Positions 33,101-39,342 of a DNA stretch of 64,000 nucleotides are shown here, piece by piece. Source of the stretch: Incurvaria masculella. Taxonomy: Eukaryota > Arthropoda > Insecta > Lepidoptera > Incurvariidae. The stretch spans positions 18,499,001 through 18,563,000 of the forward strand of contig OX335652.1 of assembly GCA_946894095.1 (NCBI GenBank), read 5' to 3'. Each line of letters opens with the position of its first letter. Position 1 is the first letter of the stretch. The notes under the pieces were generated by a model. That model was not told the DNA's origin and ran no database searches. It saw only the letters and a program-made list of their open reading frames with translations. The translations under genes were made by a program, and so were the position numbers.

Positions 33101-34379
33101 AATATCAACTCACTTTTTTTAATAGTAATGTTTCCACACTTCTTGAACATCATTACAGTTAGATAAAAATCTGGTCCGTCCCGTAAATACGTCGGAAGTA
33201 TAAATAACGGTTCCGTTATTTAAATAATAATATATTTCTCAGTTATTTTTAGGTTAACTCACTCCCGAACTCGAACTCACTCTTTTCTAAATGGACCCCC
33301 TGTTTGTGGGGACTGGCTTGCTCCAATTGGCAACATATTAGATGGCGGGCATGGTCTTTACAAATAAACTGATATTTGTCATGAACTGTTGCATATGACA
33401 TGAATGGTTGATTCTCGTCAATTCATATTAATTTAGCGTTTTTATCTGTGATTATAAATACTTTTGTAAACTTAGACTAAGTGGTCGTTGAAAAAAAAAC
33501 AGCGGAGTATCTTGCCAGTCCTTCTTCGCTGGGATTGCCGAACTGGCTAATGATAAAATATGACAAATCCGAGTGCAGTGTGGATGGATGTTGAATAAAC
33601 AATAAAAATAAAACAATAGTACTATCGCATTCAATGAATCGTCCATCGAAGCGGCGATGAAAATTGTCTGTGTTTTCCATCCAGTAAAATGTAGCCGAGA
33701 AAAATTAGAAAGTACCAGGCATGTCAGCTAGTTCCTATGTGGTGTGTAAATATCACGACGGTCGATTTTGTATTTTTTTTCAATGCAACCTGACATGGAT
33801 GGCTCATACCACACAACTACCGTTATGATATTAGCCCAATACACCACATTCCCAAAGGAATTAGGTGCCATGCCAGGACCTTCCCTTTATGAGCACGGCT
33901 AAATTGAACTAGATGGAAAACACGGACAATGTTTCATTGTCGCTTCGACCATCTTTTCATCCAATGCGATGGTACCAATCCCTAATCCCCTAGTAGTACT
34001 TACAATTTTACATAGATTCCAAATCATGGAGCAGCTCGCATTCGTGACGAAATGCACTTATTGAATTCAGAAAGAGAAAGAAAGTGGTGCATGTTATTAG
34101 CTGTCCATGTCCAGTATCATAAATAAACCCCATTTGTAATAACATCCGATGTATTTACAATTGCAGACCGGCTACATGCCCGCACTTCCCTACTTGATCC
34201 TGGGTTCCGTCGCTCTCATGGCCGGGAGCCTCATACTGTTCATGCCGGAGACGTCGAACAGCAAGTTGCCGGACGACGTCGATGAAGTGGAGCACACAGA
34301 CGAACAAGAACATAAACGTGACGCCGAGAAAGAAACTCCTCATAACAACCTAAACGATAAGAAAACCAATCCTGTCTGA
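17866..34379 (+). CDS. Gene A: SLC22-type organic cation transporter-like MFS protein (7 exons, 604 aa)
   Basis: Join 17866-18149, 23410-23662, 27270-27370, 28185-28333, 29909-30541, 32713-32894, 34167-34379; every intron is GT-AG and the joined frame is open to a TGA. The family moves organic cations, anions or zwitterions across the plasma membrane; the substrate cannot be read from sequence. Visible hallmarks: ELGSFGKYHLL before TM1 (56-66); a large first extracellular loop (about 93-180) with six cysteines and five N-x-S/T sites; the SDRYGRK loop (211-217); VDEGVRWL (321-328), the counterpart of PESPRWL; NRFGRK (446-451); LEVFPTCARN (502-511); GRLGS..APQTPLL before residue 534; a MPET...LPDDVDEVE tail. 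Length fits the family (about 530-600 aa), with a charged N-terminal extension of about 46 residues that gene B lacks. The neighbours B and C are paralogues. I am sure of the family, not of the substrate. Confidence 0.93.
18185..19160 (+). repeat. Higher-order minisatellite in gene A intron 1
   Basis: Related subunits of about 48-51 bp alternate: one with GTTGCTATAGTTGATTG, one with TATTTATTACCGTTGATTG, one with GTTTGCTAACATTCATTG. Together they form a roughly 140-150 bp higher-order unit, seen clearly at 18218, 18369 and 18590 with a shortened unit at 18508. Copies to the right (after about 18890) are more diverged. Common cores are CAACTCTACRCTCAC and TTGATTGT. Confidence 0.85.
20055..20393 (-). 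mobile_element. GGAC-repeat element (gene A intron 1)
   Basis: Plus-strand TTTTTAGGGTTCCGTGCCC ... GACTCGCACTTGGCCGG, with an interrupted (CCGT)n tract. Confidence 0.87.
20591..20877 (-). mobile_element. GGAC-repeat element (gene A intron 1)
   Basis: TTTTAGGGTTCCGTACCCAA ... GACTCGCACTAGGCCGG, 200 bp after the previous copy in the same orientation. Confidence 0.87.
21876..21985 (+). repeat. Repeat shared with 120-200 (gene A intron 1)
   Basis: GAAAAATGTTACGGCTTTCC, CCGACGTTTCGAGCTAATCA and CATGTCTAACGACCGCGGTA. Confidence 0.5.
22505..22853 (+). mobile_element. TTAA-flanked TIR element, second family (gene A intron 1)
   Basis: TTAA-GGCTGTTCCGACCCATAT ... ATATGGGTCGGAACATCC-TTAA; 349 bp. Subterminal GCAAAAAGTATTTC and GAAATACTTTTTAC are also inverted. 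No ORF. Confidence 0.75.
22863..23108 (-). mobile_element. GGAC-repeat element, 3'-truncated (gene A intron 1)
   Basis: Begins inside the (CCGT)n tract and runs to GACTCGCACTTGGCCG; the AACCCTAAAAA end is missing. Adjoins a TTAA-flanked element. Confidence 0.8.
23410..23662 (+). CDS. Gene A exon 2 (large extracellular loop)
   Basis: Acceptor ATCCAG|A and donor GAA|GTGAGT; phase 2 to phase 0. It encodes residues 96-179, starting CHVPECE and ending in ...VYADNNTIVAE. There are five cysteines here and N-glycosylation sequons NQT, NAS, NTS, NET and NNT, as expected for the glycosylated TM1-TM2 loop of SLC22 proteins. GC content is much higher than in the surrounding intron. Confidence 0.9.
23795..23851 (-). 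mobile_element. GAAGTCGG repeat, end fragment (gene A intron 2)
   Basis: CTTTCGACGAATTGAGAAAC then CTCCTCC...CGAAGTCGGTTAAAAA. Confidence 0.6.
23851..23986 (+). mobile_element. GGAC-repeat element with internal deletion (gene A intron 2)
   Basis: Both ends are present (CCGGTCAAGTGCGAGTCGG and GGGTACGGAACCCTAAAAA), but the core and the GGAC tract are lost. Preceded directly by a GAAGTCGG repeat end. Confidence 0.8.
24833..25275 (-). mobile_element. GGAC-repeat element interrupted by a foldback element (gene A intron 2)
   Basis: TTTTTAGGGTTCCGTAACC at the left, a foldback element at 24891-25065, then GTCACAGGGCTGTATGTCAT to GACTCGCACTAGGCCGG. The CCGT tract is lost. Confidence 0.8.
24891..25065 (+). 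mobile_element. Foldback element, copy 2, nested in a GGAC-repeat element
   Basis: GGCTGGGATAAATAGTCGTA pairs with TACGACTATTTATCTTAGCC; arms of about 75 bp, small loop. In gene A intron 2. Confidence 0.82.
25304..25450 (-). mobile_element. SINE body fragment
   Basis: Reverse-oriented body with CATGCCAGGACTTTCCTTAC and GCTACATTGAGC. Lacks a head. Confidence 0.6.
25594..26010 (-). mobile_element. Full-length tRNA-head SINE (gene A intron 2)
   Basis: Starts with the poly-T of its tail, then CCCGACATGGATGGCTAATA, the shared body and, at the right, the tRNA-like head read on the minus strand (GTAGCCTAGTGGCGCGGGGA and a CCTGGGTTCAATACC B-box). About 410 bp. Confidence 0.85.
26240..26425 (-). mobile_element. 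Truncated SINE of the 5S-head subfamily
   Basis: Poly-T then TAACTGGACATGGATGGC and CACATGGGAACTAGGTGCC, the tail variants found in the 5S-head copies; truncated at the 5' end so the head is absent. Confidence 0.65.
26690..27182 (+). mobile_element. Retroposon 3' end (gene A intron 2)
   Basis: GAGTTTGAGAAACGGTTCGG, CTGCGGCGGGTGCTCTGGAT, then the same end as 16725 (GAAGTTTCATTGCGGGTTCT, GTAACTTAGTGTAGTTTACT, AAATGAAATGAAAATATGAA). It lies 88 bp before gene A exon 3. Confidence 0.65.
27270..27370 (+). CDS. Gene A exon 3 (TM2)
   Basis: Acceptor GTTTCAG|TTC and donor GACAG|GTGAAC. The 101-bp length matches gene B exon 3. It encodes FDLGCQDW..., the sixth loop cysteine, TM2 and the beginning of the SDR-x-GRK motif, whose Arg codon is split by the intron. 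Confidence 0.9.
27874..28124 (-). mobile_element. GGAC-repeat element (gene A intron 3)
   Basis: TTTTAGGGTTCCGTACCCAA ... GACTCGCACTTGGCTGG, with a short CCGT tract; ends 60 bp before gene A exon 4. Confidence 0.87.
28185..28333 (+). CDS. Gene A exon 4 (GRK loop, TM3, start of TM4)
   Basis: Acceptor CCTTACAG|A and donor TTAT|GTGAGT. It encodes R/YGRKTIIVGTPL..., then an ILEFIEAAFGYGNAS segment that aligns with LEFLEAALGCGFNSA of gene B and [15 protein letters not shown] of gene C. It is six bases (two codons) shorter than the 155-bp exon in B and C. Confidence 0.9.
28600..28757 (-). mobile_element. Old SINE body fragment
   Basis: TAGGTGTCATGCCAGGGCA, GCTAAATTGAATTGAATG and CCGCTTCGACCATCATG align with the shared body in reverse; heavily diverged. 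Confidence 0.55.
28758..29307 (+). mobile_element. TTAA-flanked TIR element, copy 2 (gene A intron 4)
   Basis: TTAA-GGTGGCCCAAGC ... GAGCGGGATGGGCCACC-TTAA. Matches copy 1 from about 28970 on; the left 200 bp contain unrelated GC-rich sequence (28770-28970). Confidence 0.78.
29362..29757 (+). mobile_element. SINE with 5S-rRNA-like head, copy 2 (gene A intron 4)
   Basis: Nearly identical to the copy at 3966 over the whole length, including the 5S A-box and box C; it ends in a pure A tract of about 19 bases (29739-29757), which suggests a young insertion. It ends about 150 bp before exon 5 of gene A. Confidence 0.88.
29909..30541 (+). CDS. Gene A exon 5 (TM4-TM9 core)
   Basis: Acceptor GTTACAG|CT and donor AAAG|GTCAGT. 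It encodes the last residue of the exon 4 segment through FVPK. It includes WQVPYWRHLLRVIYAP, VDEGVRWLLAKGK, a large cytosolic loop (about residues 333-390), FIYYGILVNSTHLSGNKYLN and NRFGRKVPM. Open for 633 bp and the best single proof of the gene. Confidence 0.93.
30683..30992 (+). mobile_element. tRNA-head SINE with internal deletion (gene A intron 5)
   Basis: Head GGCTCGTAGCCTAGTGACGC and GTTCTGGGTTCAATTTCG, then a jump from AAGTGCATTTCGCATTACAT to GATGGTCGAAGCGG, then the rest of the body through GTCGCATAAAAAA. It starts about 140 bp after gene A exon 5. Confidence 0.8.
31375..31691 (+). mobile_element. GGAC-repeat element (gene A intron 5)
   Basis: CCGGCCAAGTGCGAGTTGG ... GGGTACGGAACCCTAAAAA; (GGAC)n at about 31597-31635. 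Lies 160 bp before the tRNA-His gene. Confidence 0.87.
31850..31921 (+). tRNA. tRNA-His (GTG anticodon)
   Basis: 72 bases fold as a cloverleaf. Acceptor stem GCCGTGA/TCACGGC with discriminator A; anticodon stem CTACG/CGTAG around loop TTGTGGC with GTG at 31883-31885; T arm CCAGG-TTCGAAT-CCTGG. The A box (TAGTGGTTAGG) and B box (GGTTCGAATCC) are intact, and T-runs (TTTT from about 31947) follow as a Pol III stop. It lies inside intron 5 of gene A on the same strand. It looks functional. Confidence 0.93.
32372..32545 (-). mobile_element. SINE fragment (gene A intron 5)
   Basis: CACACCGGAGGAATTAGGTG, CCTTTATGAGCACGGCTAC and CGCTTCGACCATATTTTCAT match the tRNA-head subfamily body in reverse. Confidence 0.65.
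32713..32894 (+). CDS. Gene A exon 6 (TM10, FPT-x-x-RN signature)
   Basis: Acceptor TTTTTCCAG|AT and donor CTACTG|GTAAGT. 182 bp, the same as in genes B and C. It encodes residues 475-534 with LEVFPTCARNSL and [15 protein letters not shown], both typical SLC22 C-half signatures. Confidence 0.92.
32941..33000 (+). mobile_element. Short SINE fragment
   Basis: CTGTAGGTCCCCTTCCTAAC and CACTAGGCGGTAGGATTAAT are the middle of the shared body; starts about 47 bp after gene A exon 6. Confidence 0.5.
33060..33301 (+). mobile_element. GGGGTCCATT TIR element, copy 1 (gene A intron 6)
   Basis: GGGGTCCATTCAGGGAAAGA and inverse TCTTTTCTAAATGGACCCCC; inner GAGTGAGTTCGA arms. 242 bp. Confidence 0.78.
33440..33615 (+). 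mobile_element. Retroposon 3' end, TAAACAATAAAAA tail (gene A intron 6)
   Basis: CTTAGACTAAGTGGTCGTTG, CAGTCCTTCTTCGCTGGGAT, GACAAATCCGAGTGCAGTGT, then AATAAACAATAAAAATAA. Same as 41290-41440. Confidence 0.65.
33625..33775 (+). mobile_element. SINE body fragment, tail to tail with the next copy
   Basis: CGAAGCGGCGATGAAAATTG, GTGTTTTCCATCCAGTAAAA and GTTCCTATGTGGTGTGTAAA. It abuts an opposite-strand copy at a T-run. Confidence 0.6.
33770..34110 (-). mobile_element. tRNA-head-type SINE, 5' truncated (gene A intron 6)
   Basis: Poly-T, CCTGACATGGATGGCTCATA, the body, and GAAAGAGAAAGAAAGTGGTG near its 5' end; the Pol III boxes are lost. It ends about 55 bp before gene A exon 7. Confidence 0.75.
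34167..34379 (+). CDS. Gene A exon 7 (TM11-12 and C-terminal tail)
   Basis: Acceptor AATTGCAG|ACC; stop TGA at 34377-34379. It encodes residues 535-604: a hydrophobic hairpin, then MPETSNSKLPDDVDEVE and a hydrophilic tail of about 28 residues rich in D/E/K/H/N that is longer than in B or C. Confidence 0.9.
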   Translation, partial: TGYMPALPYLILGSVALMAGSLILFMPETSNSKLPDDVDEVEHTDEQEHKRDAEKETPHNNLNDKKTNPV

Positions 34380-34681
34380 TTGGAGAGCGCTTGTGAAATT
34401 AGGGCTCAATATGTTTGTGATATAAAGGGAACGAAATCGTGAAATATCTTTTTTACCTCTGAAAGCAATATGGCAGAAATCTAAAGACATTGATCTAAAG
34501 AGAGACGTACTAAAAATTTTAGAAAAATACTTTACAATTTAAGTTATCAAGAGCACAAAGATGTATTGGAAGAACAAGTGAATAGTAAAAGGGAAAAAAT
34601 AAAAATTATTACCAATACGAATCGCAAATGGGACTGCAAAATAAGTTAAATTGACTGAATGGGAAACATGCGAAAATAACT
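34380..34681 (+). other. Gene A 3' flank with candidate poly(A) signal
   Basis: AT-rich, noncoding. AATAAA at 34598-34603 lies about 220 bp after the stop codon and is the nearest canonical polyadenylation signal. It is followed by a TIR element. Confidence 0.45.
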
Positions 34682-34925
34682 TGGGGTCCATTTAGGGCAA
34701 GAGTGAGTTCGAATTCGTCACTAAATATCAACTCACTTTTCTTAATAGTTAATATTTCCACACTTCTTGAACATCATTACAGTTGGGTAAAATCTGGTCT
34801 GTCCCCGTAAATACGTTGGAAGTATAATTAACTTTTCCGTTATTTAAATAATAACACATTTCCCAGCTATTTTTAGGTTAACTCACTCCCGAACTCGAAC
34901 TCACTCTTACCTGAATGGGCCCCCT
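34682..34925 (+). mobile_element. GGGGTCCATT TIR element, copy 2 (gene A 3' flank)
   Basis: GGGGTCCATTTAGGGCAAGA ... CTCTTACCTGAATGGGCCCC; same length and interior as the copy in intron 6. Confidence 0.78.
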
Positions 34926-36350
34926 GGGGTTTAGACAAACACTTACATAAGAAGAAAGTTTTCTACGTAACTGTTTACAAAACGTCCCCGATGACATTGT
35001 TTTGGAAACAAGTTTTCGTTTTAGAGTATCCGAAATATCTTGACTGAGTATCATTGGGCAATAACATTTACGTCTGAAAATATGTTATTTATAATTAAAC
35101 GACTATGTATAGTTGTTTATAATGATTGATTGAGTTCTAGTCTGAATGGTATCGCCTATTGAAGACTTGGATGTTTATCTCCTTACAAATGTAGGTTTTC
35201 CAGAAATCAAAGACCAGTTGCGATTGAGTTTTAGCGTAAGTAGTTAATAATTTATTAAACAAAAAAATTGCAGTTGTTTGCATTGATAACAATTGTAAAA
35301 GCTTTGTTAGGTTTGATATCTAGGTTTTTAATTATAACATACATTTATAAGAATAAACAAATAACTAAATGAACGTATAACATATTTTTTCGCATACTTT
35401 TAGGTTACCTTCCTGAATCAGCGTTCCTATTTTTGGTTAATTATAGCAAAAGTAAAGATAAACGACTGTGATACTCCTACGCCTTTAAAGACAAACAGGT
35501 GTATTCAGAGCGGGCGGACTAACTTTAATCCTCCGGACTAAACCGATTTTTGTATGGTTAGTTCGGCTCTAATCTCGTACTTAATACTGATTAATTTTCC
35601 CTAAATTAATCACATTATGATAATTAAACACTTTTAAATATCATAAGCGTATTTAGTTTATCCCCACATAAACCATAGGACATTTCATTCATAGGTCCTT
35701 TTACAGTAATAATATGTGTTTCGCGGATTCAAATAAATGTAATATTTAAAAGCAATTTAAATTTCCAAAATATCAATGAATAATTCTATGCCCTTAAAAC
35801 CATTATTGTTCAAATGTCTTTCTCACTAAAATCGAAAGCAATTTTGGTGAAATTACTTACCCTAACCTAACCTAACCTAAACCTGGAATTACTTTTATAC
35901 ACCTGCAGTCAAGTAATCTTTGTTCACAGCGATGTGCATGTCTTGCTCTGTAATTTATCCTTGCCATGTCAGTAGAACTAATGCTAGGTAATCTACATGC
36001 ATGCATGACGTTCAAAATTAGTAATCTGCAGAATCCGTAGACGAGTTTTTTTTTATTTAGAGTTCCTGTGTTCCAAATTATGTATTTTCGATAATCAGTG
36101 AATGAGCTGACAACCTTAAATAATTGTTTAAACATATAAACATACACACATATTTGAAATTGGGTCCACGAGTTCTTTTGTTTGATAAAAATATTGTAGT
36201 TTTTATACATATCTTATAACACTCTCAAGATACGAGTCTAGCTTGTCAAAATGCAGCCGTTTGGCGGGTAAAGAAGTTACATTTTTACATGCAAAAAACT
36301 TATATACGCCCAAAATTACAAGCCTACCATTGCTTTCGTGCAGCCGGGTA
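34926..36350. other. A-B spacer, left part
   Basis: AT-rich and non-coding as far as I can see; contains only the CCTAA run at 35862. Confidence 0.5.
35862..35882 (+). repeat. Short CCTAA telomere-type run
   Basis: CCTAACCTAACCTAACCTAA (four units) in the A-B spacer. A similar short run lies at 8738-8758. Confidence 0.7.
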
Positions 36351-36357
36351 AAAAACA

Positions 36358-36429
36358 TTCCGATACCGGGAATCGAACCCGAGCCTCCTGGGTGAGAGCC
36401 AGGTATCCTAGCCACTAGACCATATCGGA
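36358..36429 (-). tRNA. tRNA-Glu (CTC anticodon)
   Basis: 72 bases on the minus strand. Acceptor stem TCCGATA/TATCGGA with discriminator A; D arm TGGTCTAGTGGCTAGGA; anticodon stem CCTGG/CCAGG around CTCTCAC with CTC (plus-strand GAG at 36394-36396); T arm CTCGGG-TTCGATT-CCCG. Both Pol III boxes are intact. It lies between genes A and B. Confidence 0.92.
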
Positions 36430-36556
36430 TGTGTCTGCAGCTCACGAAAAAATAAATATAAACCGGACGGACAGAGACGGTCGTTCAGTCGTTGCTAAAT
36501 ATAGAACCGAAATCATGAGCAACGGGAAGTTCTGTCATTACGCTGTGCGGGCCACT

Positions 36557-36705
36557 TAAAGTTACTAGGTGGTAGAGTATATCCCTACATAGCTGGTACC
36601 GTCGCATTGAATACACGATAGTCGACAATTAAAATTGTTCCTGTTTTCCAACATAAGGAAGGTTCTGGCATGGCACTAATAACAGTAGGTCTGGTATGAA
36701 CAGAT
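36557..36705 (+). mobile_element. SINE body fragment
   Basis: TACTAGGTGGTAGAGTATAT, CTGGTACCGTCGCATTGAAT and GAAGGTTCTGGCATGGCAC. Diverged. Confidence 0.55.
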
Positions 36706-36846
36706 ACATAAAAAAAATAATCATCAAAATCGGTTCACCCAGGAAAAAGTTATGAGGTAACAAACATAAAAAAAAACAAAAAAAACAAAAAAAAAACATA
36801 CAGACGAATAGATAACGTCCTCCTTTTTTTGAAGTCGGTTAAAAAG
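36705..36846 (-). mobile_element. GAAGTCGG repeat, end fragment
   Basis: CATCAAAATCGGTTCACCCA through CATACAGACGAATAGATAAC and GAAGTCGGTTAAAAA, with an A-rich expansion. Confidence 0.7.
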
Positions 36847-37044
36847 GTATATCGACCCAAAAATCTACATTGGTAACATCAATTATTTTTAGAACGTGAT
36901 TTTTTCAAGCATCGGAATTTTCCATGAAAGCACACATAAAAAAAATCTGTATTATAATGTGTAAATTATTATGTGTTGACCCCGAACGATACTTGTTTTT
37001 GGTTTTAAAAATTATAATTAAAATGATATATTCTTTAAAGCAAG

Positions 37045-37250
37045 TGCAACAACACGGACAAACACAATGGTACCAACATCCTTCCTAGAAGGAGGGAAAA
37101 AGTTTTACATGGTTCCCGAGCCATGGAACAGCTCGGACTGATTCATAAGGAAATGCACATATCTGACTCAGAAAGAGAAAGAAAATGGCGCATGAACGGG
37201 GCAGGTTTTTGACTCAACACCTCTCATACAAGGCAAGTCCAGCGCCGCTG
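37045..37250 (-). mobile_element. SINE fragment
   Basis: CAATGGTACCAACATCCTTC, TTTTACATGGTTCCCGAGCC and CAGAAAGAGAAAGAAAATGG align in reverse. Ends shortly before the 100-bp tandem array. Confidence 0.55.
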
Positions 37251-37413
37251 AACAATATTGCATCTATACATTTTCTCTACGTAATTTCTTTGCTCCATTC
37301 TGCTGGCAAGTTTATCTTCCTTACCGACAGCCGGCCATTTGCTGTTCGTTCACAGTATCTGTTATCCGACAGATTCCTGCCCATTTGCGCTACCAAATGC
37401 TTGCTCATGCGTG

Positions 37414-37855
37414 GATCAGGTCGGGACGTTTACTTTGAGTGGTCGCATGATGGGTCTATGACCAGTGTTTCCCAAGATATAACGAAAACAAATTTTGACA
37501 TGACAGGTAGGTAGATCAGGTCGGGACGTTTACTTTGAGTGGTCGCATGATGGGTCTACGACCAGTGTTTCCCAAGATATAACGAAAACAAATTTTGACA
37601 TTCCAGATAGTTAGATCAGGTCGGGGCGTTTACTTTGAGTGGTCGCATGATGGGTCTATGACCAGTGTTTCCCAAGATACAACGAAAACTAATTTTGACA
37701 TAACAGGCAAGTAGATCAGGTCGGGACGTTTACTACGAGTGGTCACATGATAGGTCTATGACCAGTGTTTCCCAAGATACAACGAAAACTAATTTTGACA
37801 TAACAGGCAAGTAGATCAGGTCGGGACGTTTACTACGAGTGGTCACATGATAGAT
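37414..37855 (+). repeat. Tandem repeat, exact 100-bp period, 4.4 copies
   Basis: GATCAGGTCGGGACG recurs at 37414, 37514, 37614, 37714 and 37814. The last full unit and the partial one share TACTACGAGTGGTCACATGATAG where the first three read TACTTTGAGTGGTCGCATGATGG, so the right end arose by later duplication. Non-coding spacer between genes A and B. Confidence 0.92.
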
Positions 37856-38574
37856 CACATTAAAAAAAATCTTTAATTACCCACTCATACTCATATCCAT
37901 TCCAAAATAAACCTTCTGTCCTTACGAAGTAATATATAAGTCAATGGTTTCATGCATTTGATGTTTATACGAAGTATAAAGACATTAACTTTGGTTATGC
38001 AACATGGAACGACGACACTCAACTGAAGAAAATGTATGATTATGACAGTTATATCTTCTCGATCGTAATAAAAAGGAGTTTAAAAGCAAACAATCACATG
38101 ATGATGAAATTAAACTTAGGTTATTTTTGCAGCGACTGTAGCGCTCTCTAGATGAAGGTGCTAGTTTCAACGCGACATTACATGCCACTCATATAAGTTA
38201 TTCGGCATATACTGCAATAGATGGCGCTCTACCCACTTCAAGGACGAACATGTCAAAAACTCTTAGAAGTAAATATCGCACTATCGAATTTACAGGTGAA
38301 ATAACAGAAAACAACATCCAAATCACGACTAGGGGATTGCAGCAGCGCAGCCGTGGATCTCTAGATCTGACTCACCTGTACACACCCACACAATATATAT
38401 ACTAAAATATTACGTTTTCATTCAATTATTTCGTAGTTATTAGAACCAGTGGTGTTGGGTCTTCTGACCATAATTCTAATAAGCACAATAAGTCACATCT
38501 GACGAGAATGTATTGTTATAGTACACATAAAATCTACATAGATGCAGGACAACGTTTCCATCCAGTTAAATGTC

Positions 38575-38896
38575 AGTCAGTCAGTCAGACAGTCAGTCAG
38601 TCAGCGTGTGTGCGTCCACTACTGCACACACGCCTCTCCAAATTTTCTCCAGTCCTCCCGGCCCTCAGCGGTACGGAACCACTGCTTCCGCCGACGCACT
38701 TGATGTCGTCGTCCCACCTGGCGGGCGGTCTTCCCACACTCCGTTTTCCTGTCCACGGCCGCCAGTGTAGGACACGGTTACTCCAACGGTCGTCGTCTCT
38801 TCGGCTGAAGTGACCAGCCCACTGCCATTTGAGCTTAGCCAAAATAGCTTGTCCAATGTAGTCGCGCTCATAAAGTGAAAGTCCTCCATAGCACAT
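38575..38896 (-). pseudogene. LINE reverse-transcriptase C-terminal fragment (RTE-like)
   Basis: On the minus strand it reads AKLKWQWAGHFSR, then RPWTGKRSVGRPPARWDDDI, the usual C-terminal end of RTE/endonuclease-type reverse transcriptases in insects. It then shifts frame. The 3' tail is (CTGA)n, seen as TCAGTCAGTCAG at 38575-38610. A dead, 5'-truncated copy. Confidence 0.8.
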
Positions 38897-38990
38897 AATT
38901 AGTTCAGGAATCCGGTGTGTTAGGTTAGGTTAGGTCAGGTATCATAACGGCGGGTGCGGTATTGGCCATACAAATCCAGTTGTATAAAAA
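38845..38990 (+). mobile_element. SINE tail fragment with TTAGG expansion
   Basis: CATAAAGTGAAAGTCCTCCA, then GGTGTGTTAGGTTAGGTTAG replacing the usual GGTGTGTTGGGC, then GGTATTGGCCATACAAATCC and an A tail. A short GTTAG expansion has grown inside the element. Confidence 0.55.
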
Positions 38991-39086
38991 AACAGAATTT
39001 AATCCGAAATCGCTTGAAGCGTATCATTTTTACTTATTCTGTGTTTAGAGAGAATTAAAATAAAATGAACAATTGTAACTAATGTG

Positions 39087-39092
39087 TTTATT
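39087..39092 (-). terminator. Gene B polyadenylation signal AATAAA
   Basis: TTTATT on the plus strand, which is AATAAA on the gene strand, about 53 bp after the gene B stop codon. Confidence 0.6.
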
Positions 39093-39144
39093 ACTAAATT
39101 ATTAACTGTACAAATAAATAAATTTAACCAACATATTTAGTAAA

Positions 39145-39342
39145 CTAGAGTTTGGTCGTGGTAGACCAATAGGCGGTGGGCTGAGGTGGCGCAGGTAGGT
39201 CAACGTGCTCCACTCGTTCTGCTTGTTCCACGGTGTCCGGGAGAGTAGCACGCGCCGTGTCGGGGGTCAGCAGAGTAAGCAGTCCTGCCAGGAGCGACGC
39301 TGATCCGAACAGCACCGACGGGAGAAACTTCATGTAGACTTC
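39145..39342 (-). CDS. Gene B exon 7 (TM11-12, C-terminus)
   Basis: Acceptor CCGGCAG|GAAG; 198 bp including the stop. It encodes EVYMKFLPSVLFGSASLLAG... LLTPDTARATLPDTVEQAE and a short tail. A second in-frame acceptor 21 bp upstream (TTACAG|ATG, exon from 39363) would insert seven residues, so the exact start is a choice made by comparison with genes A and C. Confidence 0.88.
   Translation of the reverse strand, partial: EVYMKFLPSVLFGSASLLAGLLTLLTPDTARATLPDTVEQAERVEHVDLPAPPQPTAYWSTTTKL

Noticed and set aside
37414..37855. Regular repeats that might suggest a CRISPR array
   Set aside because: The units are 100 bp with no distinct spacers, in a eukaryotic context; it is a minisatellite.
38597..38896. 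99-codon ORF that looks protein-like
   Set aside because: It is the C-terminus of a LINE reverse transcriptase, then frame-shifted, and is listed as a dead mobile element rather than a gene.
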